In this document: in pieces, positions 1 to 5,671 of the stretch
Layout of the letters: every line of letters starts with the position of its first letter
How positions within the stretch are numbered: the first letter of the stretch is position 1
NCBI GenBank assembly: GCA_013694885.1
Contig: JACDBO010000445.1
Coordinates: 1 to 8,370, forward strand
DNA: 8,370 nt
Direction: 5' to 3'
Origin: Chloroflexia bacterium
Lineage (GTDB): Bacteria; Chloroflexota; Chloroflexia; Thermomicrobiales; UBA6265
The notes under the pieces: generated by a model
Told to the model about the DNA's origin: nothing
The model's input: only the letters and a program-made list of their open reading frames with translations
Databases searched by the model: none
Program-made: the position numbers and the translations under genes

Positions 1-1
1 A

Positions 2-949
2 CCAGCCACACGTGATCTTCAAGCCTTCAGCAGTCCTACACCGGTCATCCACGGGCCGCACTGGAAGTGGCTGATCATCGGGTATTTCTGGACCGGCGGG
101 ATCGCGGCGGGCAGCTTGGCGGTCGCCAGTATCGCCAGGCTCACCGGCGATGCGCGGGTGGCGCGACTGGGGCGATACGTCGCGTGTGCGGCGCTGCTGC
201 CCAGCCCGCCGCTGCTGGTCCTGGACCTCGGGCGACCGGAGCGATTCTGGCGGATGGTCAGCCACGTCAACCCGCGCTCGCCGATGTCGCTCGGCAGTTG
301 GGACCTCGTCGTCTTCAGCGGCTGCTGCACGCTCTCCGCGCTGCGCCAGGCCGCGACGGATGGCCTGCCCGGGACCGCCCCGGCGCGCCGGCTGCCGGAC
401 CGCGCGCTAGCGATCCTCAGCTTGCCGCCCGCGCTCTTCCTCGGCGGCTACACCGGTATCCTGCTCGGGGCCACTGCCGTCCCGCTCTGGGCGCGCCTCA
501 GCCGGCTGCTCGGTCCACTCTTCCTCGCCTCGGCGATGTCGACTGGTGCCGCGGCGACCGCACTGCTGGAGGCAGCCAGCGATGGAACTGATCGGGCGAC
601 GCGCGAGCGGCTATCCCGGATCGAGGCGACTGGCGGTGCGGCGGAGCTGGCCATTTTCGGGGTCGCGTTGGCGAGGGACCGCGAGGTGCGCGCGGCGCTG
701 ACACGGTGGCCGCTTCATCGTCTGCTGCTGGCGGGTGTGATCGCGTGCATCGTCGCACCCCGGCTGCTCGCGCTTCTGGAGGGCCGTCCAGCCGCCGAGA
801 GACGTACAGCGGTGCACGTTACCGGCCCTGTGCTTAGCTTGGCCGGTGGATTCCTGCTTCGCACACTGATGGTGCTAGCCGGGCGCGACTCTGCCGACGA
901 CCCGGACGCCACTTTCCGCCTCGCCGGCCGGAAACGACCGCTCCCATGA
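2..949 (+). CDS. NrfD-family (polysulfide reductase type) integral membrane subunit, 5' end cut by window edge
   Basis: NrfD-family proteins are multi-helix membrane subunits that exchange electrons with the quinone pool for a partner iron-sulfur protein and usually a molybdopterin oxidoreductase. The frame is open to the left edge, so about 315 C-terminal residues are visible and the true start lies outside; a TTG at 116 falls inside the first conserved helix and is not credible as a start. Visible family signatures are a first helix with WTGGIAAGS, then LDLGRPERFWRM followed by NPRSPMSLGSWDL, then GGYTGILLGATAVPLWAR leading into LFLASAMSTGAAA, and a last helix with LAGGFLLRTLMVLAGRDSADDP. 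These are seen directly; the family assignment follows from them. Repeated hydrophobic stretches suit a polytopic membrane protein. The stop TGA is at 947-949. The catalytic partner cannot be named because the upstream genes are missing. Confidence 0.9.
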   Translation, partial: PATRDLQAFSSPTPVIHGPHWKWLIIGYFWTGGIAAGSLAVASIARLTGDARVARLGRYVACAALLPSPPLLVLDLGRPERFWRMVSHVNPRSPMSLGSWDLVVFSGCCTLSALRQAATDGLPGTAPARRLPDRALAILSLPPALFLGGYTGILLGATAVPLWARLSRLLGPLFLASAMSTGAAATALLEAASDGTDRATRERLSRIEATGGAAELAIFGVALARDREVRAALTRWPLHRLLLAGVIACIVAPRLLALLEGRPAAERRTAVHVTGPVLSLAGGFLLRTLMVLAGRDSADDPDATFRLAGRKRPLP

Positions 950-951
950 GG

Positions 952-1698
952 TCAGATCGGGGCCGGGCGGCAGAGTTCCTCCAACATCGGGCGTAGTCTA
1001 CTCACGACCTCGGGGATGTCACTCGCTTCTCGCAACAACCCGGCAGTCGTCACCGCCAGGGCGCGCCTCAGCTCTTCCACCGTGAGGCTGCGCACCAAGG
1101 CGCCCGCCATTCGGTCACGCACTGCGGGTGGCAGGCTGTCGAAACCTCGTCCATGGCTCATTTCGAGGCCAACGCGACGGCAGGCGAGCGACAGCGCCTG
1201 GTCGCGTGCCTCATGGATCCAGTACTCCGCCTGCCACAGGCGGCGCCGCTCGATGCAGAGGTGAGCGCGAACCGCGTGATGGACGCCGAGTCCGAACATG
1301 GACTCCAACGACGGTGGTGGCGCTGGGGGGTGCTCCACCGCCTCACCGAAGAGAAGCCGGAACCGGGGTCCCAGCGCACCGAACTCCGCCGCGGGCGTGA
1401 ACGAGAGATCGACCTGGAGGACGCCGGGAAGCAGGAAGACCCGGTAGATGGTCGACCGAACGGGAAGGTCGAAGAGCACCACCGCATCGAAGTCGGCAAC
1501 GAGGGTCTGCGTCCAAGTCTCCAGGACCGCGGCCACCGGCACACCACTCGCAACCCCAAACGTGAGGTCGAGGTCGGACCAGCGGTCAGATCCACTGGCG
1601 GATGACCCGACGGCCGCCGCGGCAACCACGCGGGAGTCAGACCGCGCTTTCTCAATGAGTAGCTCTCTGATGCGTTCGCGATCTTCGACGTCAAACAT
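952..1698 (-). CDS. Nucleotidyltransferase-fold protein (aminoglycoside/lincosamide NTase-like superfamily), substrate unknown
   Basis: This 248-residue protein has the minimal nucleotidyltransferase (Pol beta-like) signature: GSSASGSD at residues 31-38, then SDLDL at 41-45 with the two metal-binding aspartates D42 and D44, and a likely third carboxylate D97 in LQVDLSF. The family transfers a nucleotide from an NTP to a small molecule, RNA or protein. The remaining ~130 residues look helical (for example AEYWIHEARDQALSLACRR near 157-175), like the substrate-binding half of antibiotic NTases. All three acidic residues are present, so it is probably active, but the substrate cannot be read from sequence. 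The start at 1698 is forced by an in-frame stop three codons upstream; the leader GGGATTGATGGTCG has no convincing Shine-Dalgarno, so translation may be weak or leaderless. It ends 2 bp from the NrfD stop, tail to tail, and lies 109 bp downstream of glyS on the same strand. No toxin-antitoxin partner is adjacent. Confidence 0.85.
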   Translation of the reverse strand: MFDVEDRERIRELLIEKARSDSRVVAAAAVGSSASGSDRWSDLDLTFGVASGVPVAAVLETWTQTLVADFDAVVLFDLPVRSTIYRVFLLPGVLQVDLSFTPAAEFGALGPRFRLLFGEAVEHPPAPPPSLESMFGLGVHHAVRAHLCIERRRLWQAEYWIHEARDQALSLACRRVGLEMSHGRGFDSLPPAVRDRMAGALVRSLTVEELRRALAVTTAGLLREASDIPEVVSRLRPMLEELCRPAPI

Positions 1699-1807
1699 CG
1701 ACCATCAATCCCGCTGTGCTCCACCGGGATGTGCCACGAGGGAATATGCCCGCTCCGCCAACGTCGCGTGCAAGCCTGTGTCCGGCATGCCTTCGCGAAC
1801 CGTGCCG
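1699..1807. other. Gap between glyS and the nucleotidyltransferase gene
   Basis: This short non-coding stretch separates two leftward genes. It holds one imperfect inverted repeat, GCAAGCC (1770-1776) against GGCATGC (1784-1790), with one mismatch and a 7-nt loop. There is no T-run on either side, so it is not a convincing intrinsic terminator. I see no clear sigma-70 promoter for the downstream gene. Read-through from glyS or an unrecognised promoter are both possible. Confidence 0.4.
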
Positions 1808-3247
1808 CTACCGGATGCGCTCCCGCAGGTACGACGGCACGTCGGCGATGGGGATGCGCTCCTGGGCGGTCGTGTCGCGGTCGCGGATGGTCACGGCCTG
1901 ATCGGCGAGGGTGTCGAAGTCGACGGTGACGCAGAAGGGGGTGCCGATCTCGTCCTGGCGGCGGTAGCGCTTGCCGATGTTCGCCGTTTCGTCGTAGCCG
2001 ACCGGCGCGTCGAGTTCGGCTTGGAGCGTTTCGAAGAGCGAGGTAGCGACGGTGGTCAGCTCCGGTTTTTTGGCCAGCGGCAGCACCGCCGCCTTAAACG
2101 GCGCCAGGCGCGGGGAGAGGCGGAGGAGGACGCGGGTGTCCGGTTTGCCGTTGACATCGACCGTCTCCTCCTCGTCGTAGGCGTCGAGGAGCACGGTCAG
2201 GAAGGTGCGGTCGACACCGAAGGTCGGCTCGATAACGTGCGGCAGATAGCGGGTGTTGGCGGCCTGGTCGAAGTAGCGCAGGTCCTCGCCGCTGGCCTCC
2301 TGATGGCTTCGCAGGTCGAAGTCGGTCCGGTTCGCCAGCCCGTAGAGCTCGCGCCAGCCCATCGTGCCGGGGAAGAGGTACTCGAAATCGAGCGTCCTGC
2401 TGGAGTAATGGGAGAGTTCCTCTTTGCCGTGCTCGCGCACGCGGACGTGGTCGTCGCGAAGCCCGATCAACGCGACCCAGGCGTGCATCTCCGCCAGCCA
2501 CGCCTCGAAGGCGGCCGGTCCTTCTTCGGGTTTGACGAAGTACTCGATCTCCATCTGTTCCAGCTCGAGCACGCGGAAGATGAAGTTGCCGGGCGTGATC
2601 TCGTTACGGAATGCCTTGCCGATCTGGCCAACGCCGAACGGCAGCTTTACGCGCTGTGTCGCCAGCAGGTTCTTGTACTGGACGAAGATGCCCTGCGCCG
2701 TCTCCGGTCGCAGATAGACCGGGGTGCCGGTCTCGGAAACCGGGCCGATCGTCGTCTGGAACATCATGTTGAAGCGGCGGGCGTCGGTCAGCGTCCGGTT
2801 GCCACAGTTCGGGCAGGGGGAGTTCGCGGCGCGGATGAGAGCGGTCAGCTCGTCCGGCGACTTTTCCGCCGCGTCGACCACACCCAACCGCTCCTCGACC
2901 AAGTGGTCGGCCCGGAACCGCGCCTTGCAGGTCTTGCAGTCGACCAAGGGGTCGGTGAAATTGACGACGTGGCCGGAGGCTTCCCAGACGCGCGGGTGCA
3001 TCAGGATGCCGGCGTCGAGGCCGACCATGTCGCGGCGGAGATGGACAAACGTTCGCCACCAGAGGCGCTTGATGTTGTTCTTGAGCTCGACGCCGAGCGG
3101 CCCGTAGTCCCAGGTGTTGGCGAGTCCGCCGTAGATGTCAGACCCTGGAAAGACGAAGCCGCGCCGCTTGCTGAGGGCGACGATCTTGTCCATGGTCGCC
3201 GCTCGGTCTTTGGTGTTCGGTGCCGTCTGGTTCTGCACGTCAATCAT
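1808..3247 (-). CDS. glyS: Glycyl-tRNA synthetase, class II homodimeric (alpha2) type
   Basis: The enzyme charges tRNA-Gly with glycine using ATP in the cytoplasm. The 479 residues suit the single-chain dimeric form (about 460 in Bacillus/Thermus relatives) rather than the separate GlyQ and GlyS chains. Visible features are RRGFVFPGSDIYGG (28-41) followed by WDYGPLG (46-52), two cysteine pairs C104/C107 and C145/C148 that look zinc-binding, the RPETAQGIF segment (180-188), class II motif 2 with FRNE (213-216), motif 3 with EPTFGVDRTF (340-349), and a C-terminal anticodon-binding domain from about 380 with IGKRYRRQDEIGTPFCV (424-440). No key residue appears to be missing. I chose the ATG at 3247 because GAGGA lies 4 nt before it; the alternative ATG at 3193 has no comparable site and would remove an 18-residue N-terminal extension. 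It is the third gene of the ald-xer-glyS group, starting 34 bp after the recombinase stop. No T-box leader fits in that gap. Confidence 0.97.
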   Translation of the reverse strand: MIDVQNQTAPNTKDRAATMDKIVALSKRRGFVFPGSDIYGGLANTWDYGPLGVELKNNIKRLWWRTFVHLRRDMVGLDAGILMHPRVWEASGHVVNFTDPLVDCKTCKARFRADHLVEERLGVVDAAEKSPDELTALIRAANSPCPNCGNRTLTDARRFNMMFQTTIGPVSETGTPVYLRPETAQGIFVQYKNLLATQRVKLPFGVGQIGKAFRNEITPGNFIFRVLELEQMEIEYFVKPEEGPAAFEAWLAEMHAWVALIGLRDDHVRVREHGKEELSHYSSRTLDFEYLFPGTMGWRELYGLANRTDFDLRSHQEASGEDLRYFDQAANTRYLPHVIEPTFGVDRTFLTVLLDAYDEEETVDVNGKPDTRVLLRLSPRLAPFKAAVLPLAKKPELTTVATSLFETLQAELDAPVGYDETANIGKRYRRQDEIGTPFCVTVDFDTLADQAVTIRDRDTTAQERIPIADVPSYLRERIR

Positions 3248-3251
3248 GCGG

Positions 3252-3256
3252 TCCTC
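3252..3256 (-). promoter_or_regulatory. Ribosome binding site of glyS
   Basis: On the minus strand this reads GAGGA, followed by CCGC and then the ATG at 3247. The spacing is slightly short, but it is the only good site near either candidate start and favours the longer form of the protein. Confidence 0.65.
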
Positions 3257-3281
3257 GGAATGACAGTGTCGGATCGTCCGG

Positions 3282-4247
3282 CTAAGTAGCGCGGGTGAGT
3301 TCGGGTTCGTCTTCGGTCATGGCGTCGGGCGCTGGCTCGGTGCCGTCCTCATGTTCGCGTTCACGGGTGCGGGCGTCGGCGGCGAGCTGGCGGTAGATCT
3401 GGGTGGTCGAGATACTGACGTGGCCGAGGAGCTGCTGCACATCGCGCAGCTCGGCACCGTGGTTGAGGGCGTGGATCGCGAACGAGTGGCGGAGCGTGTG
3501 CGGCGTGATGTCCTCGATTCCGGCCTTGTGCGCGTAGGATTTCAGGATCAGCCAGAATCCCTGCCGTGTCAGCCGCCCGCCGCGATGGTTGACGAAGAGC
3601 GGTCCATCCTCCGCGGGGGTGAGCCGTGGACGCGCCCCATCGAGGTAGTGGCGGGTCGCCGCGACTGCCCGCGCGCTCAACGGCAACGTGCGCGAGCGAC
3701 CGGCCCTGCCCGCACAGCGCACGGTCCCCTGCTCCATGTCGAGATCGTCAGGGTCGAGCGAGACGAGTTCGCTGACCCGCATCCCGGTCCAATAGAGCAC
3801 TTCGAGCATCGCGCGGTCGCGGACCCGCTCGGGCCGGCCATCGGCCGGCTCCAGGGCGGGCTGGTCGAGCAGGCGGTTGATCTCGTCCGGGGTGATCACG
3901 CGCGGTGTGTATTTGTCGACCTTGGGCGACGCCACCTTTTCGCCGAGATCGCGGGCGACGATGTTTTGACGCCGCAGATAGGCGCAGAACGACTTGATCG
4001 CGGCAGTCTTGCGGGCGACGGTCGACGATGCATAGTCGCGACCGCGCAGATGGAGCAGGTAGGCGCCGAGATGTCCTTCGGTCAACGCACCCCAGTCGGT
4101 GATGGGGTCCAGGCGGTCCTCCTCCGGCGGCTGCTGAAGAAACGCCGCGAATTGGACCAGATCGTTGCGATAAGCCGCGATCGTGTTTCGCGAGAACCCT
4201 CGCTCCGTCTCCAGCGCCGCGAGAAAGCGCTCGATCGTCTCCTCCAT
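3282..4247 (-). CDS. xerC: Xer-like tyrosine recombinase (XerC/XerD/CodV type)
   Basis: Xer recombinases resolve chromosome dimers at dif, cutting and rejoining DNA through a 3'-phosphotyrosine. The 321 residues show the SAM-like core-binding domain (about 1-95; ETERGFSRNTIAAYRNDL at 13-30) and the catalytic domain (about 113-290). Catalytic residues visible are R157 (TGMRVSELVSLD), H250 and R253 (HTLRHSFA), H276 (LLGHVSIS) and nucleophile Y285 (TTQIY). The beta-hairpin lysine, normally in a GKGxKER-like segment, is arginine here: R181 in CAGRAGRSRTLPL. An acidic, low-complexity tail of about 30 residues follows the Tyr. I chose the ATG at 4247 because AAAGGA lies 6 nt upstream; an in-frame ATG at 4292 would add 15 residues and overlap the ald stop as ATGA, but has no ribosome site. 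The setting, between ald and glyS, is not one of the usual xerC neighbourhoods. XerC versus XerD cannot be settled here, so the symbol is provisional. Confidence 0.88.
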   Translation of the reverse strand: MEETIERFLAALETERGFSRNTIAAYRNDLVQFAAFLQQPPEEDRLDPITDWGALTEGHLGAYLLHLRGRDYASSTVARKTAAIKSFCAYLRRQNIVARDLGEKVASPKVDKYTPRVITPDEINRLLDQPALEPADGRPERVRDRAMLEVLYWTGMRVSELVSLDPDDLDMEQGTVRCAGRAGRSRTLPLSARAVAATRHYLDGARPRLTPAEDGPLFVNHRGGRLTRQGFWLILKSYAHKAGIEDITPHTLRHSFAIHALNHGAELRDVQQLLGHVSISTTQIYRQLAADARTREREHEDGTEPAPDAMTEDEPELTRAT

Positions 4248-4253
4248 CGGTGA

Positions 4254-4260
4254 TCCTTTG
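4254..4260 (-). promoter_or_regulatory. Ribosome binding site deciding the recombinase start
   Basis: On the minus strand this reads CAAAGGA, 6 nt before the ATG at 4247. The upstream ATG at 4292 lacks such a site, which favours the shorter 321-residue product starting at the MEETIERFLA segment, where family members usually begin. Confidence 0.65.
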
Positions 4261-4288
4261 CCATGTGTGTCCATCGCTGCAAGGTGCC

Positions 4289-5413
4289 TCATACCGCTAT
4301 CGACAAGACCTGCTCGATCGGGAGGTACGGGAGACCGAACGCTTCGGCCACGCCGGCGTGCGTCACCTTGCCGTCGAGGACGTTGACGCCGTGCCCCAGC
4401 GAGGGGTCGCGGCGCACCGCGCCATCCAGCCCATGGTCGGCAAGCGCCAACCCATAGGGAATCGTGACGTTGGAGAGGGCGAGGGTGCTCGTGCGCGGCA
4501 CGGCCCCCGGCATGTTAGTCACGCAGTAGTGGATGACGCCATCGACGGTGTAGGCCGGGTCGCTGTGCGACGTCGGTTTCGCGGTTTCGAAACACCCGCC
4601 CTGGTCGATGGCGACATCGACCATCACGCTGCCCGCCCGCATCGTCGAGACCATGTCTCGCGTCACCAGTTTCGGCGCCCGCGCGCCGGGGATCAGCACA
4701 CCGCCGATCACCAGATCAGCCGTGGCGACCGCCGCGGCGACGTTGTGCCGGTTCGATGCCAACGTGAGGATCCGCCCGTGCAAGACCTGGTCGAGAAACC
4801 GCAGGCGGTCGACGCTCAGGTCGACGATGGTGACATTGGCGCCCATGCCGAGCGCCATCTGCGCCGCGTTGGTGCCAACCACACCGCCGCCGATGACCAC
4901 AACTTCCGCGCCCGGCACACCCGGCACGCCACCGAGCAGCGTGCCGCGCCCACCCTGCGTCCGCTCGAGATAATGCGCGCCGACCTGGACCGACATGCGA
5001 CCCGCGACCTCGCTCATCGGAGTCAACAGCGGTAGCTGATTGTTCGTCGTCTGCACCGTCTCGTAGGCGACGGCCTGGACGCGACGGTCGATCAAGGCCC
5101 GCGTCAGCGGTTCGTCGGCGGCGAGATGCAGGTAGGTAAACAGCAGCTGATTCGACCGGAGCAACCCGTATTCGCTGGCGACGGGTTCCTTGACCTTGAC
5201 GATCATCTCCGCCCGCGCGAAGACCTCGTCGTGACCTTCGACTAGCTCGGCGCCGGCGGCGAGGTACTCGTTGTCGGTGAAGCCGCTGCCCGCGCCGGCC
5301 GATCGCTCGACGAGGACGACATGCCCATGCGCGACGTACTCGTGGACGCCCGCGGGCGTGGTCGACACACGGTTTTCGCGGTCCTTTACCTCTCTCGGCA
5401 CACCGACGATCAT
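4289..5413 (-). CDS. ald: Alanine dehydrogenase (NAD-dependent)
   Basis: Ald interconverts L-alanine with pyruvate and ammonia using NAD(H), linking carbon and nitrogen metabolism in the cytoplasm. The product has 374 residues, matching the family's usual 370-odd. The N-terminus MIVGVPREVKDRENRV is the family's opening. The expected active-site residues are present at the standard numbering: R15, K75 (KVKEP), H96 (YLHLAAD), S134 (TPMSEVAGRM) and D270 (VAIDQGG). The Rossmann segment VVVIGGGVVGTNAA spans 171-184, with D198 positioned for the NAD ribose; the conserved TNMPGAVPRTST lies at 299-310. I chose the ATG at 5413 over an in-frame ATG at 5464 because it gives the family N-terminus and has GGAGGG 10 nt upstream. 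It is the first gene of the leftward ald-xer-glyS group and faces rseP across the divergent region. Some family members also reductively aminate glyoxylate to glycine; whether this one does is unknown. Confidence 0.97.
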   Translation of the reverse strand: MIVGVPREVKDRENRVSTTPAGVHEYVAHGHVVLVERSAGAGSGFTDNEYLAAGAELVEGHDEVFARAEMIVKVKEPVASEYGLLRSNQLLFTYLHLAADEPLTRALIDRRVQAVAYETVQTTNNQLPLLTPMSEVAGRMSVQVGAHYLERTQGGRGTLLGGVPGVPGAEVVVIGGGVVGTNAAQMALGMGANVTIVDLSVDRLRFLDQVLHGRILTLASNRHNVAAAVATADLVIGGVLIPGARAPKLVTRDMVSTMRAGSVMVDVAIDQGGCFETAKPTSHSDPAYTVDGVIHYCVTNMPGAVPRTSTLALSNVTIPYGLALADHGLDGAVRRDPSLGHGVNVLDGKVTHAGVAEAFGLPYLPIEQVLSIAV

Positions 5414-5423
5414 GCGCGGTCTT

Positions 5424-5429
5424 CCCTCC
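5424..5429 (-). promoter_or_regulatory. Ribosome binding site of ald
   Basis: On the minus strand this reads GGAGGG, 10 nt before the ATG at 5413. It supports that start over the upstream in-frame ATG at 5464. Confidence 0.65.
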
Positions 5430-5671
5430 GGCGTCGCGACGCTCCAGCGCGCCGCCAGTTCCACGGCCGACGAGGCCGGCCCGGAATCGACGATAGTCCC
5501 TCCCGAAGCCGAGGCATTCTAGCATGACCGCGCCGAAGATTATGTTTCGCCACCGCCGCGTAGTACCATAGTGTTATCAGGTCGCCCCAGGCCTGCTTCG
5601 CCTGGATCGTCGCTATCCGTCGCGACCGCGGAACCCCACTTGCCCGCGCCGACACTGGAGTCTCAGAGAGC
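5430..5671. promoter_or_regulatory. Divergent control region between ald and rseP
   Basis: This non-coding stretch separates head-to-head genes and must carry promoters for both. The part around 5515-5580 is locally AT-richer than its surroundings. On the minus strand TAGAAT (5516-5521) matches five of six -10 positions, but no good -35 sits 16-18 bp upstream, so it is only a weak ald promoter candidate. On the plus strand CATAGT (5567-5572) is a poor -10 with a poor TTTCGC (5545-5550) upstream. A perfect dyad, CCAGGC (5587-5592) and GCCTGG (5600-5605) with a 7-nt spacer, lies in the presumed rseP leader and could be an operator or leader hairpin. The rseP Shine-Dalgarno candidate is GGAG at 5657-5660, 11 nt before its GTG. 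Confidence 0.45.

Noticed and set aside
116..118. TTG as the start of the NrfD gene
   Set aside because: The frame is open to the window edge and the residues before it (WKWLIIGYFWTGGIAAGS) are conserved NrfD first-helix sequence, so the gene starts outside the window.
952..1698. Nucleotidyltransferase as the antitoxin of a HEPN-MNT toxin-antitoxin pair
   Set aside because: The protein is a full-length 248 residues rather than a minimal MNT, and no small HEPN-like gene is adjacent on either side.
1770..1790. Possible terminator hairpin after glyS
   Set aside because: The stem has a mismatch in only seven pairs and there is no T-run on either strand.
3248..3281. T-box or other riboswitch in front of glyS
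   Set aside because: The gap is only 34 bp, too short for a T-box, and shows no specifier or antiterminator elements.
1448..3289. A 613-codon open reading frame on the plus strand opposite glyS
   Set aside because: It lies antisense to an unambiguous glycyl-tRNA synthetase, its translation is low in recognisable motifs and rich in Arg/Val/Gly/Asp runs typical of the antisense of GC-rich genes, and it also spans the nucleotidyltransferase gene start.
3282..4247. Tyrosine recombinase as the integrase of an integrated mobile element
   Set aside because: It sits inside a tight same-strand group of housekeeping genes, with no tRNA, direct repeats, phage genes or excisionase nearby; its length and domain plan are those of chromosomal Xer proteins.
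3351..5035. Long plus-strand open frames opposite the recombinase and ald genes
   Set aside because: They overlap well-supported minus-strand genes with intact active sites and show no domain signature; they arise from the scarcity of stops in GC-rich DNA.
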